From Polynucleobacter sp. MWH-CaK5 (GTDB taxonomy: Bacteria; Pseudomonadota; Gammaproteobacteria; Burkholderiales; Burkholderiaceae): a stretch of 64,000 nucleotides of DNA. Under the pieces are notes generated by a model. It was given only the letters and a program-made list of their open reading frames with translations. It did not search any database and had not been told where the DNA came from. Below, in pieces: positions 50,088 through 59,779 of this stretch. The DNA lies in NCBI RefSeq assembly GCF_018687615.1, contig NZ_CP061299.1, positions 977,433 to 1,041,432 on the forward strand, read 5' to 3'. The position numbers were made by a program, and so were the translations under genes. Every line of letters begins with the position of its first letter. Positions within the stretch are counted from its first letter, which is position 1.

Positions 50088-50872
50088 TGGATTTAGGCAT
50101 TAAAAACAAAACGGCCTTGGTGTTTGGTTCCGGTAGCGGTTTAGGCCGTGCAATGGCCGTGTCATTAGGTAAAGAAGGTGCAAAAGTAGCTTTAGCTGGT
50201 AGAAACGTTGCAAACCTAGAAGAAACTGCAAAAATCATTAAAGCAGCAGGCGGTCAAGCCTACTGTATCGCTTGGGATTTAGCGAATTTGGGCGCGATCG
50301 ATGCTTTGTTCACACAAGTGGAAAAAGATCTTGGTCCTGTTGATATTTTGGTCAACAACACGGGCGGCCCTCCTCCAACACCTGCGGCTGGTCAACCAAC
50401 TACCTTATGGATTGAAAAGTTCCAAGAGATGGTTCTTTCAGTGATTGCCATCACTGATCGTGCCATTCCTGGTATGAAACAACGTGGCTGGGGTCGCATC
50501 ATCACCAGCACATCATCAGGCGCCATCACCCCGATTCCTAACTTGGCGATTTCTAATACCTTGAGAGCTTCTTTACATGCCTGGTCTAAAACCTTGGCTC
50601 GCGAACTTGCTCCTCACGGCATTACTGCCAACATCATCGTTCCAGGCAGAATTGCCACAGACCGTATTCGCTTTTTGGATGAATCACGCGCCAAACGTGA
50701 AAACAAATCTGTTGAAGATATTGAGGCAGATAGCTTGAAATCAATCCCTATTGCCCGTTTAGGTCGTCCTGAAGAGTACGGTGACACTGCAGCGTTTTTA
50801 GCCAGTCAGTCAGCTTCTTACATCACTGGTTCCGTGATCCGTGTGGATGGCGGCAATATTCCTAATATCTAA
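50087..50872 (+). CDS. SDR-family protein without the usual YxxxK
   Basis: A 261-residue short-chain dehydrogenase fold. Nucleotide loop VFGSGSGLGRAMAVSLGKEG, NNTGGPPP in place of NNAG, and the C-terminal GSVIRVDGGNI. At the catalytic place, TSTSSGAITPIPNLAISNTL keeps the Ser, but the usual Tyr and Lys are replaced (AISNTLRAS). Such members form a known sub-branch of BKR-like SDRs with altered tetrads. It sits between a lyase and RraA-like gene, so it probably acts on the same acid. Confidence 0.85.
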   Translation: MDLGIKNKTALVFGSGSGLGRAMAVSLGKEGAKVALAGRNVANLEETAKIIKAAGGQAYCIAWDLANLGAIDALFTQVEKDLGPVDILVNNTGGPPPTPAAGQPTTLWIEKFQEMVLSVIAITDRAIPGMKQRGWGRIITSTSSGAITPIPNLAISNTLRASLHAWSKTLARELAPHGITANIIVPGRIATDRIRFLDESRAKRENKSVEDIEADSLKSIPIARLGRPEEYGDTAAFLASQSASYITGSVIRVDGGNIPNI

Positions 50873-50881
50873 GAGTCTTTT

Positions 50882-51598
50882 ATGAAAACACCAGTTCAAG
50901 CATTAGATCCGAAAGTGATCGAAGTACTTTCAAAGGTGACCACAGCCACGCTGACCACCATGTTGATCAAAAAAGGTTTGCGCAATGTATGGTTGCGCGG
51001 CAGCATGCCGCTCAAACCAGGCCAAGGCAGAATCGTTGGTCGCGCCTTCACTTTGCGCTTTGTCCCAGCTAGAGAAGATCTGGCAACACCTGCATCTTGG
51101 TCATCTCCAATTTCGACCAGAGCTGCGATTGAAGATATGCCAGCAGGTTGTATTGCTGTGGTTGATGCGATGGGCGTGACTGATGCTGGTATTTTTGGTG
51201 ATATTTTGTGTCAACGCATGAAACAGCGTCAGGTGGCTGCTTTGGTCACTGATGGCGTGGTTCGTGACGTGGCTGGCGTCCTAGAAACAAAACTACCTGT
51301 CTGGTGCAGTGGCGTTGCAGCCCCTCCCTCAGTCACCAGCTTGACCTTCGTGGCTTGGCAAGAACCGATTGGCTGTGGTGGTGTGGCGATTTTCCCGAAT
51401 GATGTGATCGTGATTGATGATGACGGTGCAGTTTTGATACCGGCTGACCTTGTGGATGAGATGGTTGCAACAGCACCTGAGCAAGAGAATCTTGAATCTT
51501 GGATCATGGAGCAAGTCAGAGGCGGCGCTGCTCTTCCTGGTCTGTATCCACCCAACGAAGAAAACAAAGCGCGCTACGAACAATCTAAAAAGAAATAA
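50882..51598 (+). CDS. RraA-like aldolase (HMG/CHA aldolase type)
   Basis: A 238-residue RraA-fold protein. Active-site signature ALVTDGVVRDVAGV (G-x-x-RD) and the GRAFTLRFVPAREDL stretch; also VIVIDDDGAVLIPADLVDEM. Family members split 4-hydroxy-4-methyl-2-oxoglutarate or related C-C bonds with a divalent metal. Last gene of the operon. Together with the DHDPS-like lyase it suggests breakdown of a branched or sugar acid to pyruvate. Confidence 0.86.
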   Translation: MKTPVQALDPKVIEVLSKVTTATLTTMLIKKGLRNVWLRGSMPLKPGQGRIVGRAFTLRFVPAREDLATPASWSSPISTRAAIEDMPAGCIAVVDAMGVTDAGIFGDILCQRMKQRQVAALVTDGVVRDVAGVLETKLPVWCSGVAAPPSVTSLTFVAWQEPIGCGGVAIFPNDVIVIDDDGAVLIPADLVDEMVATAPEQENLESWIMEQVRGGAALPGLYPPNEENKARYEQSKKK

Positions 51599-51652
51599 TC
51601 AACAAAACAGCTGATACCTCTTTTTAGATTGTGATGATTTAGTACGCAGGGT

Positions 51653-52705
51653 TTAGATAGTAGGAACACCCAAACTTTGCGCACATTCATTCAATGCTGC
51701 GCGTAATTCAGGAGACAAAGGAATACCCTCTTGGCTCCTTTTTTCTTCTGTGGCTTTTGCACCCTCACCTGGCACTCGAATACGATCAACACCTGGCAAA
51801 GTTTTGGATGCGTGTAATTCATCAACCACACGACCAACTTCACTTAAGAAGTAATCTTGCCCCATGAAGAAGTCTGGATTGATAGCGACCATGGTTTGAC
51901 CAGTATTGGTCACCGTGCTGCTGTCCTTGTTGAAGTCCACCACATTGCTGCCCATGGCTCCACCATTCATACAACCAGCCAACATACCAATCATCAACGC
52001 CAAACCATAACCTTTGTGGTCACCAATCGGCAACAAAGTACCTTCAGTGGCTTTTTTAGGATCAGTGATAGGCTGACCTTGTTGATCGATCATCCAGCCT
52101 ACTGGCATGGCTTCATTCTTTTGTGCTTTGACTTTGATTTTTCCAAAAGCCGTAACCGTCGTTGCCATGTCCAAAATCACATGAGGTTTACCGTGACCTG
52201 CTGGCACACCAAAAGCGATTGGATTGGTTGATAGCAAGCGGCTTGAACCACCTGTAGGTGCCATGTGATTGGCACTACCCACTGCCAAATAAATACCCAC
52301 CAAGCCTTCATCAGCAATTCTGTTCACATAGTGTGCGCCAGCGCCTGAGTGGTTGCCGTTATTTGATCCGACCCAGCCAATCCCAAACTCTTTGGCTTTT
52401 TTAATGGCCAATTCAGTTGAGTGAGACATGACCAAGTGACCTAAGCCATTGTCACCATCAAGCAAGGCCATCGGACCACTGTCTTTGATGGTTTTGATAT
52501 TGGCGTGAATGTTCATGCCGCCTTGTAAAAAGCGCTGAACATACTGAGGCATCCGAAACAAACCATGCCCATCAGCCCCCACCAAATCTGCTCTGACAAT
52601 GTATTCAGCAGCAATCAGAGTGTCTTCATGAGGCATGCCCAGTTTGGCAAATACCTCCTGAACGTATTGCTTTGCTCTGGCAGGACTTATTTGATTGTGG
52701 TCCAT
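51653..52705 (-). CDS. Ldh-family (malate/L-lactate/ureidoglycolate type) oxidoreductase
   Basis: A 350-residue NAD(P)-dependent dehydrogenase of the Ldh2 fold. Typical blocks are ADLVGADGHGLFRMPQYVQR, GWVGSNNGNHSGAGAHYVNR and NPIAFGVPAGHGKPHVILDM. The C-terminal part (LPIGDHKGYGLALMIGMLAG) is conserved. It oxidises a 2-hydroxy acid. Its start overlaps the enolase-superfamily stop by 19 bp, so the two are co-translated, converging on the TRAP operon. Confidence 0.88.
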   Translation of the reverse strand: MDHNQISPARAKQYVQEVFAKLGMPHEDTLIAAEYIVRADLVGADGHGLFRMPQYVQRFLQGGMNIHANIKTIKDSGPMALLDGDNGLGHLVMSHSTELAIKKAKEFGIGWVGSNNGNHSGAGAHYVNRIADEGLVGIYLAVGSANHMAPTGGSSRLLSTNPIAFGVPAGHGKPHVILDMATTVTAFGKIKVKAQKNEAMPVGWMIDQQGQPITDPKKATEGTLLPIGDHKGYGLALMIGMLAGCMNGGAMGSNVVDFNKDSSTVTNTGQTMVAINPDFFMGQDYFLSEVGRVVDELHASKTLPGVDRIRVPGEGAKATEEKRSQEGIPLSPELRAALNECAQSLGVPTI

Positions 52706-53823
52706 GTATCTTTTCCAATCGCATATTTTTTCACGGCCTTCTCATCGAAACCAAAACCAAGACCTGGTGTGGTGTGCAAGATCAAGTCGCCATCTTTGAA
52801 TTTCAACTGTTTGTTGATCAAACGTCTGAAATTCAAGACCTGATCATCCACGAAGAATTCAACGAAACGTGCATTGGGTGTTGCTGCTACCAATGGAGCA
52901 TGCAAATCATGGAACCAGTGTGGGCTCAAAGTGATGCCTTTGACATCAGCATAGGCGGCAATCTTGCGCCACTCTGAAATACCACCACAAACGGCTGCGT
53001 CTGTTTGCAATATCTCTGCCCCACCTTGCTCGACCAAGTCACGATGACGCCAACGCCCTACTTCAATCTCACCCGTAGCAATGGTGATGGTGGTGAGTTT
53101 TGCTAAACGTGCATGAAGGTCGATAGCATCCGGTGAAAAAGGTTCTTCCATCCAGTATGGGTTGTATTGCTCAAAGCGCTTCATGTATTCCATGGCCGTT
53201 GGGATATCACGCCAAGCATTGTTGGCATCCATGGTCACGATGATGTCTGGTCCAACGGCTGATCGAACAGCCTTCAAACGAGCCTCTTCTTCTTTAGGGC
53301 TCAAGCGACCGGTTTTCATTTTGACGGCTTTGAATCCTAACTTCACATAACCTTCCATCTCTTTACCAAGCTTGGCAGGTGTTTTGCCATCCAAGTAATA
53401 GCCGCCACTGGCATAGGCCGGAACACGATCATTCACAAACGAGCCCATGTAACGATGCAAAGGCAAATTGACTGAATGGGCATTCAAGTCCCAAAGTGCG
53501 ATATCCAAAATAGAGATGGCGCGCATCACACTGCCTGAGCGACCTTGCAAGATCGACTCGGTGTACATTTCTTGCCAGATACCTTCCGTGCGATGACTGT
53601 CTTGGCCAATCAACTTTGGCGCAAAGAGTTGCTCAACAGCTAGTTTGACCAATTCTCCTGCAGCACTACCAACATAGCAAAAGCCAATACCTTCGTGACC
53701 ATCTTTGCTGCGTACTTTAACCAAACAGTAATGTCTCTCAGAAACTGTTCTTGTAGAAAAAGATGTCACATGATCAAGTGGAACACTAACGGCTGTGACT
53801 TCAACGGATTGAATAATAGGCAT
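52687..53823 (-). CDS. mandelate racemase/muconate lactonizing enzyme family dehydratase
   Basis: A 378-residue enolase-superfamily enzyme. Capping domain at the start, then the KxK motif FKAVKMKTGR, metal ligands in VTMDANNAW (Asp), YWMEEPFSP (Glu) and IATGEIEVG (Glu), then TDAAVCGG (Asp) and the base His in LSPHWFHDLH. This matches the MR subgroup, which includes acid sugar dehydratases; the substrate is not readable. It should make a 2-keto-3-deoxy acid that the DHDPS-like and RraA-like enzymes can split. Confidence 0.88.
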   Translation of the reverse strand: MPIIQSVEVTAVSVPLDHVTSFSTRTVSERHYCLVKVRSKDGHEGIGFCYVGSAAGELVKLAVEQLFAPKLIGQDSHRTEGIWQEMYTESILQGRSGSVMRAISILDIALWDLNAHSVNLPLHRYMGSFVNDRVPAYASGGYYLDGKTPAKLGKEMEGYVKLGFKAVKMKTGRLSPKEEEARLKAVRSAVGPDIIVTMDANNAWRDIPTAMEYMKRFEQYNPYWMEEPFSPDAIDLHARLAKLTTITIATGEIEVGRWRHRDLVEQGGAEILQTDAAVCGGISEWRKIAAYADVKGITLSPHWFHDLHAPLVAATPNARFVEFFVDDQVLNFRRLINKQLKFKDGDLILHTTPGLGFGFDEKAVKKYAIGKDTWTTIK

Positions 53824-54092
53824 GTCTGTCTCTCTATTTTTTTATATTTAATGGTGTTACTTATTCTTCACATGGCACTTCAAATACTTAGAAAAATCTT
53901 ATTAAATATAAAGACTTCCTGATTTGTAATGCAAGCTATATCCTAGTCCGATTAGGCAATAAAACAAAGCGGTTTTTGACCTCAAAGACTCAGTTAAAAC
54001 CCTAATAAAACAGACTCCATCAGCCTTTTGGCTAACAACATCATTCTGCTGACTTAGGTATGATGGAAGACATAAAAATAATGGAGACAAGC

Positions 54093-55010
54093 ATGAAAAA
54101 AGTGGTTGTTTTAGGCACAGGCACCATGGCACTTGGCATTGCTGCAGGTTTCATCAGCAGCGGCTATGGCGTGATCCTGTTAGGTAGAAATGATGAACGC
54201 GCTAAATCCGCCGTTCCTGAAATCATGGTCTTGGCCAAGGGCTTGAGTTCAGGTTTAATTTCAACTGATCAGATTCAAACTGGTGCCATTGAAGATTGGT
54301 CTGACTGGTCAGATGTGGCATTGGTGCTTGAAACAGTGACTGAGAATTTAGCCCTTAAACAAACCATCTTTGCTTCATTGGATAGAAGAGTTCCGATCCA
54401 TATTCCGATTGGCAGCAATAGCTCAGGCTTCCCCATCAGTCAGATCAGTCAAAGTTTAAAAACAGCCCAGCGCATGTTCAACATGCACTACTTCATGCCG
54501 GCACACATCGTGCCATTGGTCGAGGTTGTTTTAGGTAAAGCATCTGATCCGTCAATGGCAAAAAAGGTGTGCGAATTATTTGAAGAAACGGGCAAGAAAC
54601 CAGTGTTGGTCAATCAAGACATTCCAGGGTTTTTAGCCAACCGTATTCAGCATGCTCTGATGCGTGAAGCTCTTGCTCTGGTCAACGATGGCATTGCAAC
54701 CCCTGAGGATGTTGATACAGCGGTGCGCTACAGCTTTGGCTTCCGTTATGCAGCAGTTGGCCCTATGACCCAAAAAGAAATTTCTGGATGGGAAGGCATG
54801 GCGATTGCCGCGAAAGAAATTTATCCAAGCTTGTCTAACAACACAGAGATATCACCTTGTTTGAATAAGATCTTGAAAGAAAAAAAGTTCGGGATCAAAT
54901 CAAAAGAAGGTTTTAGAAAATGGTCAGATGAAGAAGCTTCTGAGATGAAGCGTAAATATGAAAAACGTTTGAAAGCCGCTTTTGATGTGTTGCAAATTGA
55001 ACCGGACTAA
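54093..55010 (+). CDS. 3-hydroxyacyl-CoA dehydrogenase-type oxidoreductase (B)
   Basis: A 305-residue paralogue of the gene at 44883. Start MKKVVVLGTGTMALGIAAGF at 54093 is set by GGAGACAAGC before it. Shared blocks are LVLETVTENLALKQTIFASL, GSNSSGFPISQISQSLKTAQ, FNMHYFMPAHIVPLVEVVLG and DIPGFLANRIQHALMREALA, with a 3HCDH end (YSFGFRYAAVGPMTQKEISG). Two such enzymes flank the TRAP cluster on both sides, so they may act on two steps or two stereoisomers. Confidence 0.84.
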   Translation: MKKVVVLGTGTMALGIAAGFISSGYGVILLGRNDERAKSAVPEIMVLAKGLSSGLISTDQIQTGAIEDWSDWSDVALVLETVTENLALKQTIFASLDRRVPIHIPIGSNSSGFPISQISQSLKTAQRMFNMHYFMPAHIVPLVEVVLGKASDPSMAKKVCELFEETGKKPVLVNQDIPGFLANRIQHALMREALALVNDGIATPEDVDTAVRYSFGFRYAAVGPMTQKEISGWEGMAIAAKEIYPSLSNNTEISPCLNKILKEKKFGIKSKEGFRKWSDEEASEMKRKYEKRLKAAFDVLQIEPD

Positions 55011-55044
55011 GTTTTAGAAATTTTCAACTTTTGAAATTTTAAAT

Positions 55045-55854
55045 TTAGTTTGTTTCAGTGATTTGTAATGCAGCTAATTCTGCATCCGTGAAACCAGCTG
55101 CTTTTCTGGCTGCGTAATTGAACGGGCCTCTGAGTTTAGGAGCCTCATATTTCTCAACCAACTCTGCATAAGTAGCAATGGGATCGAGGCTTTGCTGATC
55201 ACAGAGGTAGTTGAACCAGCGATTACCAATTTCAACATGTCCGATTTCGTCATTCAAAATGATCTGAAGCAATGCCACGGCTTCTTGATCATGGGCTTGT
55301 GACAGCTTCTCTTGTATCGGCGGCAAGGCATCTAAGCCTCGGCTTTCCATGGTTCTTGGCACCAAAGCCATTCTGGCCAAAATTGATTCTGTGGTTTTAG
55401 CAACCATTTCCCATAAGCTGTTGTGTGCAGGAAAATCACCATACTTAAATCCACTTTTATGAAGATGGCGATTGAGTAAATCAAAGTGATAGGCCTCTTC
55501 AGCTGCCACCTTCAACCAATCTTCGTAATATTCTTTCGGCATATTAGGAAAACGCCATACGGCATCTAAAGCCAAATTGATCGCATTGAACTCAATATGA
55601 GCCAAGGCATGGATCAATACTGAACGTCCCTCTTCCGTCACCATCGAACGGCGCTTGACCAAGCCTGGATTGACCAAAATGGGCGAAGCAGGTCTACCCG
55701 GAATCTCAAAGCCAGCCTCGGTAAAATGATCTTCAGCATTGATGGCAATGCCACCTTGCAGATATTGCTCGCGCAATGCAATCACCGCCGGACCCTTTTC
55801 AGAAGGGTCGCAAAGGCTCAGTAATTGAAGGGCTTGAGTACGAAGTTCAGGCAT
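55045..55854 (-). CDS. DUF455 ferritin-like protein
   Basis: A 269-residue helical protein. The ferritin-like di-metal pattern is visible as ALAHIEFNAINLALDAVWRF, AAEEAYHFDLLNRHLHKSGF and LNDEIGHVEIGNRWFNYLCD, each helix giving Glu/His ligands. DUF455 members are widespread in proteobacteria, and function is not firmly known. It converges with the dehydrogenase B gene and diverges from the MFS gene. Confidence 0.83.
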   Translation of the reverse strand: MPELRTQALQLLSLCDPSEKGPAVIALREQYLQGGIAINAEDHFTEAGFEIPGRPASPILVNPGLVKRRSMVTEEGRSVLIHALAHIEFNAINLALDAVWRFPNMPKEYYEDWLKVAAEEAYHFDLLNRHLHKSGFKYGDFPAHNSLWEMVAKTTESILARMALVPRTMESRGLDALPPIQEKLSQAHDQEAVALLQIILNDEIGHVEIGNRWFNYLCDQQSLDPIATYAELVEKYEAPKLRGPFNYAARKAAGFTDAELAALQITETN

Positions 55855-55945
55855 GGATGAGATTCAAATAAATAGAATTCAATTATCCATGAATACCTAT
55901 CTAGGGATAAAATCATTTTCACTATAACAATTAAAAACTACTATT

Positions 55946-57169
55946 TTGACCACCTACTTAATGCTCTTAACTCAAGCACTCTCCCTTCTGGGATTTGCTT
56001 GTTATCCATCGGCCTTGACCATCATTCAGGCCGAATGGAACTTGAGTAATTTTGAATCTGGGTTTTTAGCCAGCAGCTTTTTCCTTGGCTATGTGATGGT
56101 CGTTCCTATTGCCACCACCCTCACTGATCGCATCGATACCCGTCAAGTTTATTTGGCTGGCGGTCTCACTGCTGGATTAGGTTTACTGGGTGTGGGATTT
56201 TTTGCTAATGGCTTTTACTCAGCTCTGTTCTTTTTGATGATTCATGGCGCAGGTCTTTCCGCCATGTACATGCCTGGCTTAAAAATTATTTCTGATCGCG
56301 TGACCACTGGTGAAATCACCCGTCACATTTCTTTTTACACGGCATTTTTTGGACTTGGCACGGGAAGTTCTTATTTGTTATCTGGAGTGTTAATCCGAGA
56401 GTTTTCTTGGTCATTGGCATTCATCTTAATTGCCATCGGTCCAATTTGTGCCGGCACCCTCGCTTGGCTTGGCACTAAAGCACTTCCTGGCGAAAAAGGG
56501 ATTTTTGATATTCAAATGAAGTTGAGTGATGCCTTCCCCGTGGCTCGCTGGAAAAAAGTATTGGCTATGAAAGAAGCGGTTGGCTATATGTTGGGTTACA
56601 GCGCCCACACGCTCGAGCTATTTGCGACACGTGCTTGGTTGGTGGCATTCTTTACTTTCTGCGCATCGATTGCCGCTCCTGAGCAACCATTTTTGATCAG
56701 TGCTACGCTGATCGTGGCTTTGGTGAACATCATTAGTATTCCGGCCTCAATCCTCGGCAATGAAATGGCTCTCAGAGTAGGTCGTCATCGCTGGGTGTAT
56801 TGGGTCATGATTGGCAGTGCTATCAGCGGTATTACTTTGGGTATGTCCGTGGATTCTCATTGGACAGTCATTGTTGCCCTGGCTTTTATTCACGGGATAT
56901 TTGTGATGGCAGACTCTGCCACTCTAACTGCTGGTTTGGTCATCAGTGTTCCACAAGAGATCAAAGGAACAGCGATGGGTTTGCATTCTTTGATGGGCTT
57001 TGGAGCAGGATTGGTGGGCCCCGCTCTATTCGGGGCAACTCTGGATATCAGTCGTTACTTAGGCTATGGCGGTTGGGCAGCAGCTTATGCATCAATTTCC
57101 GTTTGGGGATTGCTATTTATTTTTTATACTCAATTTTCACTTTGGAAAAATAAGAGAGTCACACAATGA
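55946..57169 (+). CDS. MFS transporter
   Basis: A 407-residue major facilitator with about twelve helices. The first start is TTG 55946; ATG 55961 (MLLTQALSLLGFACYP) is also possible. The loop 2-3 motif is degenerate (TTLTDRIDTRQVYLAGGL). The substrate is unknown. It is followed at 11 bp by a small DUF1653 gene in the same direction. Confidence 0.83.
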   Translation: MTTYLMLLTQALSLLGFACYPSALTIIQAEWNLSNFESGFLASSFFLGYVMVVPIATTLTDRIDTRQVYLAGGLTAGLGLLGVGFFANGFYSALFFLMIHGAGLSAMYMPGLKIISDRVTTGEITRHISFYTAFFGLGTGSSYLLSGVLIREFSWSLAFILIAIGPICAGTLAWLGTKALPGEKGIFDIQMKLSDAFPVARWKKVLAMKEAVGYMLGYSAHTLELFATRAWLVAFFTFCASIAAPEQPFLISATLIVALVNIISIPASILGNEMALRVGRHRWVYWVMIGSAISGITLGMSVDSHWTVIVALAFIHGIFVMADSATLTAGLVISVPQEIKGTAMGLHSLMGFGAGLVGPALFGATLDISRYLGYGGWAAAYASISVWGLLFIFYTQFSLWKNKRVTQ

Positions 57170-57179
57170 GAATCACCCA

Positions 57180-57386
57180 ATGATGCGCGAAACACACCCA
57201 AGCTTATTTCCCATCGGTAGTCAGTTACGTCATAAGAAAACAGGTGGCTTCTATTTGGTGATCGGCTTAGCCAAGATTGAAGCCACTCTGGAGATGGCCT
57301 ATGTCTATGAATCTATGCAAACCCATGACTACTGGGTTCGACCTCAAGCAGAAATGGAAGATGGTCGTTTTGAATTAGTCAGCTGA
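57180..57386 (+). CDS. DUF1653-like small protein
   Basis: A 68-residue protein from MMRETHPSLFP. The pattern LRHKKTGGFYLVIGLAKIEA, then YVYESMQTHDYWVRPQAEM resembles DUF1653 (a beta-barrel-like domain with WxRP). Function unknown. The longer upstream frame overlaps the MFS gene and is not used. Its stop overlaps the convergent EamA stop by 12 bp. Confidence 0.7.
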   Translation: MMRETHPSLFPIGSQLRHKKTGGFYLVIGLAKIEATLEMAYVYESMQTHDYWVRPQAEMEDGRFELVS

Positions 57387-58286
57387 TGATTTCTTCAAAG
57401 AAGAAATCACAATGCCCGCAACAATCATCATAAATGCTAAGCCGTGAAACAACTCAGGCGGCTCTCCAAGTAAAGCAGCCGACATCAAGGCAGTGAACAA
57501 AGGAATCAAGTTCGCAAAAAATGCTGCCATTGCAGGGCCTGCTGCTGTCACACCTAAACCCCAACAACGATAAGCAATCAGCGATGGTGCAATTGCCACG
57601 AAGATCAATAGTGCGATGGTTGATTGTGTGAACTCAAACACCACGGCATCAGCAGCCCACTCAAAACCCAAGAAAGCAGTTGACCAAAAAACACCGAATA
57701 GCACTTGCGCCAATAAAAATTCAGCCCAAGGCCATTGGCGTTCAGTGCTCTTACCTGGACGGCTCAACATCCAACTATAAAAGCCCCATAAGATGGTCGC
57801 CAAGAGAATGTACAAATCACCAATCACCAGTTGTATATCTAGGATGCTGGATAAGTCACCACGGGTTAAAACAATCACAACCCCTAATAAAGAGATCAAG
57901 GCGCCCATCATTTGTTTGAACTGCGCTGCCTGTTGATAGAACAACGCACCAATGATGATCATCCACATGGGCATGCTGCCACCAATCAAGGTCACATTGA
58001 TGGGGGTTGATGTTTCTAAAGAGAGGTATAGCAGTGCGTTGTACGAACCCACACCAAGCAAACCAAGCCAAAGGAAGCGGATTTTGTTTTGCCAAATAGG
58101 ACTGTCAGACTTAAACAGTTTCCAGGCAATCGGCAATAAGATCAGTCCAGCCAACAGCCAACGCAAGGTATTGAGCATGATGGGTGAAATCTCCCCAACT
58201 GCCAAACGACCCACAATGGCATTACCTGCCCAAAGAATTGTGGGCAATACCAAATAAAAGATAACGCGGGGCGTTAATGGGTTCAT
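57375..58286 (-). CDS. EamA/DMT-family transporter (first)
   Basis: A 303-residue drug/metabolite transporter with ten helices in two EamA repeats. It starts MNPLTPRVIFYLVLPTILWA; NAIVGRLAVGEISPIMLNTL and GLGVTAAGPAMAAFFANLIP are typical. Likely exports or imports a small metabolite. It ends in KKSSAD. Confidence 0.85.
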   Translation of the reverse strand: MNPLTPRVIFYLVLPTILWAGNAIVGRLAVGEISPIMLNTLRWLLAGLILLPIAWKLFKSDSPIWQNKIRFLWLGLLGVGSYNALLYLSLETSTPINVTLIGGSMPMWMIIIGALFYQQAAQFKQMMGALISLLGVVIVLTRGDLSSILDIQLVIGDLYILLATILWGFYSWMLSRPGKSTERQWPWAEFLLAQVLFGVFWSTAFLGFEWAADAVVFEFTQSTIALLIFVAIAPSLIAYRCWGLGVTAAGPAMAAFFANLIPLFTALMSAALLGEPPELFHGLAFMMIVAGIVISSLKKSSAD

Positions 58287-58409
58287 TCTTTGACTGTGAC
58301 CATCGTCAGATGACTAAAGATGGCGATGCTAGCATGCCTGACCTCTGATTTAGCAGATTGCTCATTTTGCCGCTCTTAGGTATCCTCACCTTATTACCAG
58401 AAGGTCATC

Positions 58410-58616
58410 ATGAATCAAGACGAACGCATCACCAACTTAGAAATCAAACTGAGCTTTTCTGAAGACTTGCTAGAAGAGTTAAATCAAACTGTCTTCAAGC
58501 AACAGCAACGCATTGAGTTATTGGTGAAGGAAATACAAGCGCTGAAATTACAAATGGCCAGCAATATGCCTTCTGATGGGAACAGTCCTCGTGACGAGAT
58601 ACCGCCCCACTATTGA
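58410..58616 (+). CDS. slyX: SlyX-like protein
   Basis: A 68-residue coiled-coil protein: ERITNLEIKLSFSEDLLEEL, NQTVFKQQQRIELLVKEI, ending PRDEIPPHY, which matches SlyX of proteobacteria. Function is unclear. It is preceded by AGAAGG at a fair distance and is followed by the convergent aroQ. Confidence 0.85.
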   Translation: MNQDERITNLEIKLSFSEDLLEELNQTVFKQQQRIELLVKEIQALKLQMASNMPSDGNSPRDEIPPHY

Positions 58617-58633
58617 TCTGCGCTAGGCTGCGA

Positions 58634-59083
58634 TCAATTCTTTTGAGCCAAACCTTCCATGGCCAAAACGTAGCCCTGAATACCAAAGCCCACCACAATG
58701 CCTGCAGCCACTGGTGAAATGTAGGAATGATGTCTGAATGCTTCACGAGCATGCACATTTGAGATATGTACCTCAATCACAGGTAAACCACTCATCGCTG
58801 CAATTGCATCATGCAAAGCAACCGATGTGTGAGTGTAGGCGCCCGGATTAAACACAATACCCTGTACCGTGCCTGCGCGGTGAGCCAAGCCAGCTTCCTG
58901 AATCTTGTCGATCAACGGGCCTTCATGATTACTTTGTAAAAACTCAACGTCAAAACCCAAGCGCTTAGCTGTGTCTTTACAAAGAGCTTCCACATCCGCC
59001 AAAGTACTTGAGCCGTACTTTTCTGGCTCACGTGTACCCAAGAGGTTCAAATTAGGACCGTTAAGGACAATGATTTTTTTCAT
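58634..59083 (-). CDS. aroQ: type II 3-dehydroquinate dehydratase
   Basis: A 149-residue shikimate-pathway enzyme. The start is [20 protein letters not shown] with the catalytic Tyr; then [16 protein letters not shown], and [18 protein letters not shown] with the catalytic His and substrate-binding Arg. It converts 3-dehydroquinate to 3-dehydroshikimate. Normal length for AroQ. Confidence 0.95.
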   Translation of the reverse strand: MKKIIVLNGPNLNLLGTREPEKYGSSTLADVEALCKDTAKRLGFDVEFLQSNHEGPLIDKIQEAGLAHRAGTVQGIVFNPGAYTHTSVALHDAIAAMSGLPVIEVHISNVHAREAFRHHSYISPVAAGIVVGFGIQGYVLAMEGLAQKN

Positions 59084-59167
59084 GATGTTTGAAGTATAGC
59101 GCTGATAAATTGCTTATTCCAAGCACTTCTGGTGGATTTTTTTAATCTGAATTAAGACTATCCAGGT

Positions 59168-59728
59168 CTATTTCCAGCGCTCACAGGTCACCTCGATGGT
59201 GCCTTGGTGGCTACTTAGCATCAAGTGACCGTCTTGAATGGTGGCCTGTATTTGCATGCTGCGTTCAGCCCAACGTGCTAACTCTTGAGAAATATCAGAG
59301 GGCACCCGGTACACGGATAGTTTGTCCATGCGGGTGAGTTTGTTCTGAATACCCTTCCACCAGACTTCAGCCGCATGATGGTAGGCGTAGACCACAACCT
59401 TGTCTGATTTTGAGCAAGCGCGGCTCAAGGGCTTTTCTTCCGGTTGACCAACCTCCACCCATAAACGGGTTTGCCCCGTGAAATCCTTTAACCAAACATC
59501 TGGCTCATCGGGATCTGACAAGCCAGCCCCAAAGACCAGTTGACCATCCCCCTGACAAAGGTCATTCAAAAGATGGGCATTGAAGGACAAAGCCAATAAA
59601 CGCATCATCATGCGCTCATCGGTTTCGCTCGGATGCCTGGCCAAAGTTAGGCTGTGGTCAGCGTAATACGCATGATCAATATCAGCGACTGAGAGAGTGA
59701 CTTTGAAGATGGTGGATTTAATGGCCAT
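59168..59728 (-). CDS. yaeQ: YaeQ family protein
   Basis: A 187-residue protein; start MAIKSTIFKVTLSVADIDHA at 59728 is preferred to the upstream 59788. Family blocks are ARHPSETDERMMMRLLALSF and LSDPDEPDVWLKDFTGQTRL, then WVEVGQP. YaeQ has a restriction-endonuclease-like fold; the cell role is not established. It diverges from darP. Confidence 0.88.
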   Translation of the reverse strand: MAIKSTIFKVTLSVADIDHAYYADHSLTLARHPSETDERMMMRLLALSFNAHLLNDLCQGDGQLVFGAGLSDPDEPDVWLKDFTGQTRLWVEVGQPEEKPLSRACSKSDKVVVYAYHHAAEVWWKGIQNKLTRMDKLSVYRVPSDISQELARWAERSMQIQATIQDGHLMLSSHQGTIEVTCERWK

Positions 59729-59779
59729 GAATGTTTCGGTTTTCTGTGCAATTTCACAGGAGTCTGCGAAAATACCATT

